Assembly (NCBI GenBank): GCA_020632975.1
Contig: JACKEL010000007.1
Span: 62,001 to 126,000 of the forward strand
DNA length: 64,000 nucleotides
Source: Myxococcales bacterium
GTDB taxonomy: Bacteria > Myxococcota_C > UBA6777
Reading direction: 5' to 3'
Shown here: positions 27,050-35,727 of the stretch, in pieces
Layout of the letters: the number at the start of each line of letters is the position of its first letter
How positions within the stretch are numbered: the stretch's first letter is position 1
Translations under genes and position numbers: made by a program
Notes under the pieces: generated by a model
Seen by the model: the letters and a program-made list of their open reading frames with translations, nothing else
Database searches by the model: none
Told to the model about the DNA's origin: nothing

Positions 27050-27604
27050 ATGAAGTTGAAAGTTAGCGAGCTTTCAACCCAAGAAGAGACGTTCCAATGG
27101 GAGTTTCCCGTTTCTTGGGTCCAAGCTACGCTTGAGAAAGATGCTGAGCGCGATAGCCTCAACGCATCACTTTACACCGCGACCAATCCTCTCACCTTGG
27201 ACGTTCACGTTTATCGCAACGATCAAGATGAAGTCTTCTTTTACGGCACCACAGAAGGAGCCATTGGCTTTACTTGTGTGCGCAGCCTCGAAGATGGCAA
27301 GATGGATGTAACTCTCGATATATCGGGCGTTTTTCGGCCCCGCCAAGCTGGCGTTGTCGCCGAAGACGAAGAAGATCCTTCCTTTTACCTCTACGAGGGG
27401 GATGAGATCGACTTTGGCGAGGTTGTGCGTGAACAACTCTTTTTGTTCTTGCCGCTCAATCCGACGTTGTCGGACGACCTGCCGATCTCCCCAGAGCAGC
27501 TTGCACAAGCCTCGGGGAATCAAGCCACCGAAAAAGGCGTTGATCCCCGTTGGTCCGCGCTTTTGAACATTCAGAAGAAAATGGGGCAAAACAAACCTTC
27601 CTAG
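27050..27604 (+). CDS. YceD/DUF177 family protein
   Basis: A 184-residue protein in the conserved position immediately upstream of rpmF. The family core is visible as GDEIDFGEVVREQLFLFLPLNP and the C-terminal VDPRWSALLNIQKKM. YceD/DUF177 proteins are linked to 23S rRNA maturation. The paired cysteines that many members carry in the second half are missing; only one Cys (in FTCVRSLE) is present. AAGGAA precedes the ATG and a good promoter lies 50 bp upstream. A spacer of 133 bp separates it from rpmF. Confidence 0.85.
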   Translation: MKLKVSELSTQEETFQWEFPVSWVQATLEKDAERDSLNASLYTATNPLTLDVHVYRNDQDEVFFYGTTEGAIGFTCVRSLEDGKMDVTLDISGVFRPRQAGVVAEDEEDPSFYLYEGDEIDFGEVVREQLFLFLPLNPTLSDDLPISPEQLAQASGNQATEKGVDPRWSALLNIQKKMGQNKPS

Positions 27605-27737
27605 GTCACCCCTTCTCTTTTTGCGCTAGCGCACATCCCGAACGCTGTCTTGGGACATCTTTGCTTGGGGCAGCTCGGTCCGTCTTTATTGATTGCATTG
27701 ATTCGACGAATGTTGATCGAACAAGGAGATTTCAGTC

Positions 27738-27920
27738 ATGGCTAACCCCAAGAAACGCACCTCGCAGCGTAAACGTAACCAACGTCGCTCGCACCTTCAC
27801 CTCACCGCAGTCAACCTGATCAATTGCAGCAACTGTGGCGAGCCCAAGATGCGCCACCATGTTTGCGGCAACTGTGGCCACTACAAAGGCCGCGAAGTCA
27901 TCGCCGTAGATCTGGACTAA
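27738..27920 (+). CDS. rpmF: 50S ribosomal protein L32
   Basis: 60 residues: MANPKKRTSQRKRNQRRSHL start, typical of L32, with a four-cysteine zinc ribbon (CSNC and CGNC) in the second half. AAGGAG lies 9 bp before the ATG. The usual downstream plsX-fabH genes are absent; a DEAD-box helicase follows instead. Confidence 0.97.
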   Translation: MANPKKRTSQRKRNQRRSHLHLTAVNLINCSNCGEPKMRHHVCGNCGHYKGREVIAVDLD

Positions 27921-27947
27921 GCACCTTCCTTTCTTCTCCTCTCCCCG

Positions 27948-27967
27948 CCCAGATCCACTGATCTGGG
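27948..27967 (+). other. Perfect 8-bp-stem hairpin between rpmF and the helicase gene
   Basis: cccagatc, loop cact, gatctggg: a perfect stem-loop 27 bp after the rpmF stop and 33 bp before the helicase start. No T-run follows, so it may be a Rho-independent-like pause, an mRNA-stability element or a structured leader. Confidence 0.55.
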
Positions 27968-28000
27968 TCTCCATGCCCCTTTCATCACGGAGATTTTTTG

Positions 28001-30280
28001 GTGAACGACGAGCGAGCCACAAGATCCTCTGCAACTCGATCCAAAAGCCCCGCTTCTGCACGACGTGGACGCAAGACTCTTCGCAAACCTCGCGTTGAGG
28101 AACCAGTGATCGAGACTTCAGAGGCTGAAGTACCTGTAGAAAGCGCCCCTCAAGCCCCGCCCACTGCCTCGTCTTCTCCCAAAGAAGCTGCCACGCCTGC
28201 TTCTTCTCGCCCTCCTCGTGAAGGCCGAGGTGGACGACGTGGACGCGGCCAACGCGAGCGCGAAACAAGCCAAAACAAAGATGCCGATCCTTCGGCTGAA
28301 ACTTCCGCTGTCAAGGCGGCTCCTGCTGCAAAAGCAGAAGCTCCCAAAGCCAAAACAGAAGCCCCTGCTGCAAAAGCCTCTGCCCCCAAAGCAGAGGAAA
28401 AAGTGGCTCCTTCTGTAGATGAAGCTGCGGAAAGTTCGGATGTTTCGGTCGAAGAACAAGCAGAGCGTTTGCGCGCTCGCTTGCTCCAAGAAGCCCGTCC
28501 TTATGCAGAGTGGGAGATCCTTTCTCCTGAAGTGAAACGCGCTCTTGCCGATCTTTCGTACAAGATGCCGACACCCGTGCAGCGCGCCTCGGTTGAACCC
28601 GCGATGTCTGCCCAAGATATGGTGGTCCAAGCCAAAACGGGTACAGGGAAAACCTCCGCTTTTGGTATCCCCATCGTCGAACTTGTCGAGCCCAAGAAAA
28701 GCAAGAACCCCCAAGCGTTGATCTTGGTTCCCACCCGCGAACTCGCTGGCCAAGTTGCCGATGAGATCAGCGCGTTGGGCCGTTACAAAGGTGTCCGCGT
28801 GGGCGCTCTGTACGGCGGTATCAAGCTCGACGAACAAATCGAAGTATTGGCCAAAGGCGTCGATATCGTCGTTGGTACGCCCGGTCGCTTGGCCGATCAC
28901 TTGCGTCGTCAGACACTGTCTGTCGATGAAGTTCGCGTCGCTGTCCTCGATGAAGCGGACGAGATGCTTTCGATGGGCTTTTACCTCGAAGTGGCAGCGA
29001 TCCTTGAAAAGTGTCCCGAAGACAAGCAGATGCTGTTGTTCTCGGCGACCCTTCCCCCAGATATCGAAGGACTTGTTCGCACACACCTCCAACGCCCCCT
29101 GCGTTTGATGGTGAGCGGTGGGGATCGTCGTGTCGAAGGCATCCACCACGTCTTGTACTTCTCTGATTCTGCACTGCCACGCCCACGGAACCTTCTCTAT
29201 ATCATCGAAAAAGAAGGTCCCGGCTCTGCGATCATCTTCTGTAACACCCGCGAAGAAACCTCTATGGTGGCTTCGTACTTGTTGCAACAAGGCAAACAAG
29301 CTGAAGCGATCCACGGGGATATCCCACAAAAAGATCGCGAAGATGCCCTGCAAAAACTCAAAGATGGCGAACTTCAATTCCTCGTTGCAACGGACGTTGC
29401 TGCCCGTGGGATCGACATCTCTGGTTTGAGCCACGTGATCAACTACAACTTCCCGATGTCTTTGGATATCTATTTGCACCGCGCGGGTCGTACTGGCCGC
29501 CAAGGTCGCAAAGGAACCGCGATCTCCATGGTGGATGGAAACAACCTCTTCCATGTGTCGCAGTTGAAACGTATCCACAAGATCTTCTTTGATGTACGTG
29601 AGCTTCCCAAAGCCGAAGAGATCGTGCAGTTGGCGGCTTCTCGCCACCTCGAAACACTCTTCCGTGCTTCGCTCGGTCATCTGATCGAACCTTATCTGCC
29701 GCTCGCTGACGCTGTTGCCCTTGATGGCCGTGGTCGCTTCATTATGGCTTATCTGCTCAAACTCTACCACGAAGAGAAGATCCAGCCTGTCCAAGAAGCG
29801 CTCAAACACTCCACCAATGGACACAGCCAAACCAGCGCTGCACCCGTTCCTAGCGCATCCGTTGCTGTTGAAAAGCCCAGCGCGCCCGCCAAGCCTGCTG
29901 AGCCCGAAGCGAAAGCTTCAGCACCCGCAACACCCGCAGCACCCGCAGCTCCTGTTGCAGCAGAGCCCGCAGAGGACAGCGCCGCAGACAATTCGCAAGA
30001 TGCTGCTGCACCTGCACCCCCTCGCGAAGGTCCTGTGCGCTTGTACTTGAGCATCGGTTCTTCTCAAGGATACAACGCTGATGCGCTCCGTCAGATGGTG
30101 ATCAACGAAGCACAAGTTTCGTCCCGCCACCTCGGTGCTGTGCAAATGGAACGTCACTACGCATTCCTCGACATCGAAAGCGACGCCGCTGAGAAGGTCC
30201 TTGCTATCTTCCAAGGCCGTCAAGTTGGTGACTTTACTGTCAACGCTGAAGTCGCTCGCCGTCAACCTCGCCGCCGCTAA
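28001..30280 (+). CDS. DEAD-box RNA helicase with DbpA-type RNA-binding domain
   Basis: 759 residues from a GTG start with GGAGA upstream. Residues 1-165 are Ala/Pro/Glu/Lys-rich and disordered, including a GRGGRRGRGQRE patch. The core holds the Q motif (MPTPVQ), motif I AKTGTGKT (about 211-218), PTRELA, motif II DEAD (about 317-320), SAT, ATDVAARGIDI and HRAGRTGRQGR. A second Ala/Pro-rich linker (about 605-675) leads to a DbpA-type RNA-recognition domain (about 677-755; VRLYLSIGSSQGYNADALR) ending in RRQPRRR. It is a DeaD/CsdA-like helicase, probably in ribosome assembly, cold response or mRNA decay. Its place after rpmF and after S1 and S21 elsewhere fits a ribosome role. The start could be the TTG one codon upstream. 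Confidence 0.95.
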   Translation: MNDERATRSSATRSKSPASARRGRKTLRKPRVEEPVIETSEAEVPVESAPQAPPTASSSPKEAATPASSRPPREGRGGRRGRGQRERETSQNKDADPSAETSAVKAAPAAKAEAPKAKTEAPAAKASAPKAEEKVAPSVDEAAESSDVSVEEQAERLRARLLQEARPYAEWEILSPEVKRALADLSYKMPTPVQRASVEPAMSAQDMVVQAKTGTGKTSAFGIPIVELVEPKKSKNPQALILVPTRELAGQVADEISALGRYKGVRVGALYGGIKLDEQIEVLAKGVDIVVGTPGRLADHLRRQTLSVDEVRVAVLDEADEMLSMGFYLEVAAILEKCPEDKQMLLFSATLPPDIEGLVRTHLQRPLRLMVSGGDRRVEGIHHVLYFSDSALPRPRNLLYIIEKEGPGSAIIFCNTREETSMVASYLLQQGKQAEAIHGDIPQKDREDALQKLKDGELQFLVATDVAARGIDISGLSHVINYNFPMSLDIYLHRAGRTGRQGRKGTAISMVDGNNLFHVSQLKRIHKIFFDVRELPKAEEIVQLAASRHLETLFRASLGHLIEPYLPLADAVALDGRGRFIMAYLLKLYHEEKIQPVQEALKHSTNGHSQTSAAPVPSASVAVEKPSAPAKPAEPEAKASAPATPAAPAAPVAAEPAEDSAADNSQDAAAPAPPREGPVRLYLSIGSSQGYNADALRQMVINEAQVSSRHLGAVQMERHYAFLDIESDAAEKVLAIFQGRQVGDFTVNAEVARRQPRRR

Positions 30281-30375
30281 TCTCCCTTCCTTTTCTCTCT
30301 TCTTCCTTTCTTTCTTTTCTCGATGGATTCAGGCAACAGCAGAGGTTCGCCCTTTTCGCGGGATCTCTCTATCTC

Positions 30376-30450
30376 CGAGGCGGGCCTCCGTGCCCGCCCG
30401 ATCTACCGAGGATCTATCCGTGCCCGCCCGATCTACCGAGGATCTATCCC
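30376..30450. repeat. GC hairpin repeat with two 30-bp direct repeats
   Basis: It begins with a ggcgggc / gcccgcc hairpin (loop ctccgt, 30379-30398). Two tandem 30-bp copies (30391-30420 and 30421-30450) differ only at the last base and start tgcccgcccgatctaccgag. It sits between the 3' ends of the helicase and phosphatase genes. The hairpin core is shared with the repeat cluster at 58.3-58.6 kb, which marks a dispersed family. Confidence 0.8.
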
Positions 30451-30458
30451 GGATATCC

Positions 30459-31607
30459 CTATTTTTGGGGCGCCCGTGAAGGGGCGCTCGATATTTGGCT
30501 GAGATATTTCGAGGCGTCTTGGTATTTTTTGAAATAGAAAGTATTTGCGAGGGCTTGTTGTTCAAGGGTGAGGGGTTTGATTTGGTGGATGAGGATCGCG
30601 CTGATGCGTTGGGGGTATTGGTTGCGGATCAGGTTGTAGATCACGGGATCTTTTTCGCCGTTGTCGCCGAGTAAGATGAAGCGTTCGTTGGGGTAGGCTT
30701 GCAGGATGCGTTGGATCTCTCGGACTTTGTAGAGGCTTTGTTGTCCTTGCGAAGCGGACTTGGAAGAGAGAGGGCGCAAGGTCAGCGAGCCCAGAGGGAA
30801 TCCATGGAGCTGAAAGATCCGCATGACGCGATCAAACAAGCGCGTGGGAGAGCCGCTGAGATAATGGAGTGTCCCACTGCCTTGGCCGTTTGGTTGGCAG
30901 AGCACTTGTTGCAAGAAGGGAAGGGCGCCTTCGATGGTTTTGACAGCGTTGACATTGTTAAAGAGGGCTTGTTTGAGCAGTTTGGTTTTTTTGGTGACGT
31001 AGGTCCAAATCAAGGTGTCATCGAGATCAGAGATCAGGTGAAGTCCTTTGGAGCCGCTACGATGGACCAAGAAGCCTTGGAAGGGGGAAGATTGATAGGG
31101 GCGACCTTTGCGATCTTTTTGGGGCGGCATGGAGATCGTAAAAGGGTAGATGCCTGCAGAAATAGGGTAGGGGGTGGTTCTTGCGGAGAATTGGGGCTTT
31201 TGGCAAGACGGTTGTGTCGTACTTGATGTTGTGGATGAGGTGGGGCGACTGGTGGGGAGTTGTCCATCGAAGCGAAAGTAACCTTTTTCGTCTGCGTTGG
31301 TTTCGATGTTTAGGTTGCCGAGCGCGAGGCGCAACAGAACTTTCGAGGCACTTTTGCGGGTAAAACGGCGCACCATCCCCATAAAGGAGCGCAGTTTGCC
31401 GGGGTTGGCATCTTCGCGAAGCCATCGGCTTTTTCGCATGACGCGACCTTTGATCGTCCAAGTACCGTCAGCCCGAAGGATGCTGGGAAAGGCTTGGATA
31501 TCGACGGGGCGTGGCTTGGCAGCCAGCACGAAGGAAGGCGCAAGCAAGGTCACAAACAAGACGACCCAGCGCAAAGAACGGTTGGGGTGGTGAATCGAAA
31601 GACTCAT
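30459..31607 (-). CDS. App1-like (DUF2183) phosphatase
   Basis: A 382-residue protein with a signal peptide (WVVLFVTLLAPSFVLAA). The App1/DUF2183 catalytic domain shows the HAD-type motif SDLDDT (Asp194, Asp196, Thr198), the YLSGSPTRLF segment, GFPLGSLTLRPL, and the C-terminal FILLGDNGEKDPVIY and YPQRISAILI motifs. App1 of yeast is a phosphatidate phosphatase; bacterial members are uncharacterised. A Ser/Thr-rich insertion (SSTTSSTTQP) lies near 123-133. AAGGAG lies 8 bp before the ATG of MSLSIHH; an upstream in-frame start lacks one. An exported location would place it in the periplasm or outer envelope. Confidence 0.88.
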   Translation of the reverse strand: MSLSIHHPNRSLRWVVLFVTLLAPSFVLAAKPRPVDIQAFPSILRADGTWTIKGRVMRKSRWLREDANPGKLRSFMGMVRRFTRKSASKVLLRLALGNLNIETNADEKGYFRFDGQLPTSRPTSSTTSSTTQPSCQKPQFSARTTPYPISAGIYPFTISMPPQKDRKGRPYQSSPFQGFLVHRSGSKGLHLISDLDDTLIWTYVTKKTKLLKQALFNNVNAVKTIEGALPFLQQVLCQPNGQGSGTLHYLSGSPTRLFDRVMRIFQLHGFPLGSLTLRPLSSKSASQGQQSLYKVREIQRILQAYPNERFILLGDNGEKDPVIYNLIRNQYPQRISAILIHQIKPLTLEQQALANTFYFKKYQDASKYLSQISSAPSRAPQK

Positions 31608-31666
31608 CGAAGGGTCTCCTTTTCTCAAAGTGGCTTGGTGTTTGGTCTTTATGTTAGGGGAAAAAC

Positions 31667-32686
31667 TTAGAGTTTACGTGTTGGGTTGGTGGAGACTTGG
31701 GTTTTTTGGTGGAGCGTGGGGGGCTGCCAGTCATCGATCTCTTGGGTACTGTTGATGCCTTCCTCTGGGGCGCAGACGCGTTGGACATAGTCACGCAAAG
31801 GCTCTTCGCTTGGGATCTCTTGCATGATGGCTTCGAGGTACTGTCCAAAGAGTCCTGCGTTGGGGATGCGTTGTTCAGGATCGCGTTGGAGGGACCACAC
31901 GACGAGTTCAGAGAGGGCGATGGGGATCTCTGGGCGGATCTGATGGGGCCAAGGGATCTGGGCATAACGAACAAGATCGATACAGCGCATCTCGTTGGCA
32001 TCGAAGAAAAGTCGACGTTGGCACAGCATCTCCCAAAAGATCACGCCCATGGCAAAGAGATCAGCTTGTGGTGTGACCTTGCTGGTTCGGGTTTGTTCGG
32101 GGGCCATGTAAGGGATCTTTCCTTTGATCACACCCGTGGCTGTAAGGGAAAGGTGATCGACCATTCGAGCGATCCCGAAGTCTGTGATCTTGAGGATGCC
32201 GTCTCGATGGATCATCAAGTTGTGTGGGGAGATATCGCGATGTGTGAGGTGCATGGGTTGACCGTTGAGGGTCAAGGTATGCGCGTAGTGCAGGGCTTGA
32301 AGAGCTTGCCATGTGATCTCTGCGGCGTGTCGTATGGAGATCGGTTGGCCTTGTTCTTGTCCGAGGCGCATCAGATGTTGCAGGTCGGGTCCATCGATCC
32401 ACTCCATCGTCATGTAGAGCATCCCATCTTCTTGGGCGAACTCGTAACTTTTGACGATGTGAGGATGATTGAGCAAACCTGCGATACGTCCTTCGTTGAA
32501 GAACATCTGGATAAAAGACGGTTGATCCTTGTTTTCGGGATGGAGTCTTTTCAAAGCGACGGGATAAGTCGATCCGTTTTCATCTTCGGTGGTAGCGTAA
32601 AAGATCTCACCCATCCCACCGACCGCAACGCGTTGAAGCAGAAGGTAACGCCCCAACCGTTCTGGTGTGGCGAAGTTTTTTTCCAT
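31667..32686 (-). CDS. Cytoplasmic Ser/Thr protein kinase
   Basis: 339 residues. The kinase domain spans about 13-290: glycine loop VAVGGMGEIFYA, Lys46 in VALKRL, HRDISPHN at 149-156, DFGIAR at 169-174 and MAPEQ in the activation loop. The usual HRDxKxxN Lys is Ser153, a variation common in myxobacterial kinases. There is no transmembrane helix; the last 45 residues are Thr/Gln-rich. AAGGAG lies just before the ATG. It lies 59 bp upstream of the App1-like gene on the same strand, so co-transcription is possible. The substrate is unknown. Confidence 0.93.
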   Translation of the reverse strand: MEKNFATPERLGRYLLLQRVAVGGMGEIFYATTEDENGSTYPVALKRLHPENKDQPSFIQMFFNEGRIAGLLNHPHIVKSYEFAQEDGMLYMTMEWIDGPDLQHLMRLGQEQGQPISIRHAAEITWQALQALHYAHTLTLNGQPMHLTHRDISPHNLMIHRDGILKITDFGIARMVDHLSLTATGVIKGKIPYMAPEQTRTSKVTPQADLFAMGVIFWEMLCQRRLFFDANEMRCIDLVRYAQIPWPHQIRPEIPIALSELVVWSLQRDPEQRIPNAGLFGQYLEAIMQEIPSEEPLRDYVQRVCAPEEGINSTQEIDDWQPPTLHQKTQVSTNPTRKL

Positions 32687-32958
32687 GGGGTTCTCCTTGA
32701 GATCCAGTCGTCATCTTGACGCGATCTGGAGGTGCGACGATCGCTTTTCCTTCCATCATAGGTGTCTTTGGGGCGGGATGGGAAGTGCCCATCGCGACAA
32801 TCTATGGAGGAAAAGAGAGATCTCAGGTTGTCTCTGGACAAAGCTTCGCTATCTTTTGGGGAGATGGTTCGGTTTCTTTGGGCCTTGCAACAAGTGAGGA
32901 CGGAGATCGTTTTGGAACAGAGAGGATGCTCTGTTGTTGGAGCAGGCGGGCATGAGCG

Positions 32959-33273
32959 ATGAGCAAAAAGCAGCGAAAGACACATTCTGATGCGGGTGTT
33001 GAATTAGAAGAGCGGGTTAAGCCGCCACGTCTCTACAAAGTGCTCTTGCACAACGATGACTACACCACGATGGAATTTGTTGTAGAAATCTTGGTGCGAT
33101 TCTTTCGGAAAAATGAGGCGGAAGCGAACGAGTTGATGTTGGCGGTGCATTACAAAGGACATGCTGTGGCAGGGGTCTATACCTATGATATAGCGGAGAC
33201 CAAGGTTCATCAGGTCACGGATTATGCACGCGAGCAAGGGCATCCTTTTTTGGTGACGATGGAACCTGAGTAA
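32959..33273 (+). CDS. clpS: ATP-dependent Clp protease adaptor
   Basis: 104 residues with the ClpS core: YKVLLHNDDYTTMEFVVEIL, the helix and loop with FFRKNEAEANELMLAVHYKG, and the final strand PFLVTMEPE. ClpS binds N-degron substrates and hands them to ClpA. It is followed after 63 bp by clpA, the usual arrangement. No strong ribosome site is seen. Confidence 0.95.
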   Translation: MSKKQRKTHSDAGVELEERVKPPRLYKVLLHNDDYTTMEFVVEILVRFFRKNEAEANELMLAVHYKGHAVAGVYTYDIAETKVHQVTDYAREQGHPFLVTMEPE

Positions 33274-33336
33274 GCAAACAAAACAGCGAGCAAGGGCGTA
33301 CGCGCAAGCCAAAAGCCCTAGACTGCGAGATGTGCC

Positions 33337-35679
33337 ATGCTTTCCCAAGACGTTCAGTTGGCGATTGATGTTGCTTTTCAAGACGCGCGAGAGCGACGTC
33401 ACGAGTATGTAGGGGTTGAGCATCTTTTGTATGCGATGTTGCTTGATGAAGAGATCCACGGGGTCCTTGATCATGCAGGTGCACCCGTCAATACGCTCAA
33501 AGATGAGCTTCTGGAGTTTTTGGACAAGCGTGTTAATCCCGCGCCACGCAATCACTTTGTGGAGCCTCGACCCTCTGATGGATTTCGTCGCGTGATCAAT
33601 CGGGCGCTGCAACGTGCCCATCGTGACGAGATGATCGAGGTGACGCGTGGGGTCTTGTTGATCGCGATCTTCGATGAGCCGCAAAGTTTCGCCGTGGCGG
33701 CGTTGGAGCGTTTTGGGCTCACGCGACTTGATGTCATGCTTTCTCTTAGCTTGTACGAGCCTGAACAAGATTACTTTTTCTCAGAAGACGATGAAGACGA
33801 CGAAGACTACTGGGAAGACGAAACACCTGCTGAAGAAACCGAGTCTGAGGGCACAGAGAAAACTCCCAAAGAAGAAGAGCCCGATCCTTTGGGGAGTTAT
33901 ACGATTCAGTTGAATGGACTTGCCCAAAAAGGAAAGCTCGATCCTTTGGTGGGAAGGGACGAAGAGTTGGATCGCGCGATCGAAGTCCTCGCACGAAGAC
34001 GAAAAAATCACCCGTTGTTTGTAGGAGATGCGGGGGTAGGAAAGACAGCGCTTGCAGAAGGGCTTGCGCAACGTATCGTGGCTGGGGAGGTTCCAGACTC
34101 TTTAAAAAGCGCGGTGATCTATAGCCTCGATATGGGGGCTCTTTTGGCTGGGACGCGCTATCGAGGGGACTTTGAATCGCGTTTTAAACAGGTCTTGCGC
34201 GCTTTAGAAGGCGAAGATCACGCGATCTTATTCATCGATGAGATCCATAGCATCATGGGGGCTGGAGCGACCTCTGGCTCGACTGTGGATGCTGCGAACT
34301 TATTAAAACCTGCGCTGACGTCAGGTCGTTTGCGTTGCATGGGTAGCACATCCTTTAAAGAGTTTCGGTTGCATATCGAGAAAGATCGGGGCCTTGCGCG
34401 TCGATTCCAGCGCATTGATGTAGGTGAGCCTTCTGCGGAAGAGACGCTGTTGATCTTACGTGGCCTACAGAAGACCTACGAAGAGTTCCACAAGGTCCAC
34501 TTTACAACGGAAGCACTCGAACAGTCCGTGCAACTTTCGATGCGTTACTTGCATGATCGCAAGCTGCCAGACAAAGCGATCGATTTGATGGATGAGGCGG
34601 GTGCTTGGACCAAGTTGCATCATCGGGCGCGACCTGTGGTGACTGCACAAGCTGTTCAACGCGTGGTCGCGAAGATCGCGCGCATCCCCACTTCAGAGGT
34701 CAGCACAGATGATCGCGAACGTCTTCAGCATCTAGAAGGTGATCTCAAAGGATCGGTGTATGGGCAAGATGAAGCGATCCTACAGGTTGTCTCTGCTGTA
34801 AAGCTTGCGCGGGCAGGGCTTTCTGAACAAGAGAAGCCTTTGGGGAGCTTCTTATTTACGGGTCCTACGGGGGTTGGGAAAACAGAAGTCGCCCGTCAGC
34901 TCGCAAAGACCTTGGGGATGCCTTTGTTACGCTTCGATATGTCCGAGTATATGGAGCGCCACACCGTGAGTCGTTTGATTGGAGCGCCGCCAGGCTATGT
35001 TGGATACGAGCAGGGGGGGCTACTGACGGATGCAGTCTATCAATCCCCGTATGCCGTGTTATTGCTCGACGAAATTGAAAAAGCGCATCCTGAACTCTTC
35101 CATATTTTGCTGCAAGTGATGGATTATGGAAAATTGACGGATCACAACGGTCGTACAACAGACTTTCGCCATGTGATCTTGATTATGACCTCGAATGTGG
35201 GTGCTCGTGAGGCGACGACTGCGCCGATCGGTTTTGGTTCGAAAGAGACTGGTGTTTCAGATGACCGAGCTTATCGGATGGTTTTTAGCCCTGAGTTCCG
35301 CAATCGTCTCGACGCGCGGATTCGGTTTTCGTCGTTGGGACGCGAGGTCATGGAGCAGATCGTCACAAAGTTTACGGAAAAGTTGCGTATTCAGCTTGCC
35401 AGCCAAGGGGTTCAGCTTTACATCACTCCTACCGCAAAAGCACGTCTCGCTGAGCTTGGATATGATCCTGCGATGGGCGCGCGACCTCTTGGACGCGTGA
35501 TTCGTGAGCAGCTAAAGATTCCTCTCAGTGATGCCTTGCTTTTCGGGGCTTTACGTCAAGGTGGCCGCGCATGCGTGGATGTAGAACAAGATGCATTTAC
35601 CTTTTCTTATGAGGCTGCACCTGAGCCTACCCCACGCACCAAGTCAACACAGCGACGACCTGCAACTGTCAACACCTAA
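33337..35679 (+). CDS. clpA: ATP-dependent Clp protease ATP-binding subunit
   Basis: 780 residues. An N-terminal ClpN repeat domain (about 1-140) with MLSQDVQLAIDVAFQDARER is followed by a Glu/Asp-rich linker (about 145-185). AAA domain 1 has Walker A GDAGVGKT (about 230-237) and AAA domain 2 has Walker A GPTGVGKT (about 509-516), with FIDEIHSIMGAG and LLDEIEKAHPE as Walker B. An IGF tripeptide in the segment TTAPIGFGS matches the ClpP-contacting loop of ClpA/ClpX. It unfolds proteins for ClpP in the cytoplasm. The acidic linker is longer than in E. coli ClpA. It forms an operon with clpS. clpP is not in the window. Confidence 0.96.
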   Translation: MLSQDVQLAIDVAFQDARERRHEYVGVEHLLYAMLLDEEIHGVLDHAGAPVNTLKDELLEFLDKRVNPAPRNHFVEPRPSDGFRRVINRALQRAHRDEMIEVTRGVLLIAIFDEPQSFAVAALERFGLTRLDVMLSLSLYEPEQDYFFSEDDEDDEDYWEDETPAEETESEGTEKTPKEEEPDPLGSYTIQLNGLAQKGKLDPLVGRDEELDRAIEVLARRRKNHPLFVGDAGVGKTALAEGLAQRIVAGEVPDSLKSAVIYSLDMGALLAGTRYRGDFESRFKQVLRALEGEDHAILFIDEIHSIMGAGATSGSTVDAANLLKPALTSGRLRCMGSTSFKEFRLHIEKDRGLARRFQRIDVGEPSAEETLLILRGLQKTYEEFHKVHFTTEALEQSVQLSMRYLHDRKLPDKAIDLMDEAGAWTKLHHRARPVVTAQAVQRVVAKIARIPTSEVSTDDRERLQHLEGDLKGSVYGQDEAILQVVSAVKLARAGLSEQEKPLGSFLFTGPTGVGKTEVARQLAKTLGMPLLRFDMSEYMERHTVSRLIGAPPGYVGYEQGGLLTDAVYQSPYAVLLLDEIEKAHPELFHILLQVMDYGKLTDHNGRTTDFRHVILIMTSNVGAREATTAPIGFGSKETGVSDDRAYRMVFSPEFRNRLDARIRFSSLGREVMEQIVTKFTEKLRIQLASQGVQLYITPTAKARLAELGYDPAMGARPLGRVIREQLKIPLSDALLFGALRQGGRACVDVEQDAFTFSYEAAPEPTPRTKSTQRRPATVNT

Positions 35680-35727
35680 CCGTTCAACCTTACTACGCAA
35701 AAGACTGCCTTGGGTGGAGTGATTCCC

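Noticed and set aside
27622..27633. Perfect 12-bp palindrome tgcgctagcgca after the YceD gene
   Set aside because: A palindrome this short with no T-run could be chance; it is too weak to call a terminator or operator.
28118..29830. 570-codon frame opposite the DEAD-box helicase
   Set aside because: It is antisense to clear helicase motifs and lacks a start with a ribosome site.
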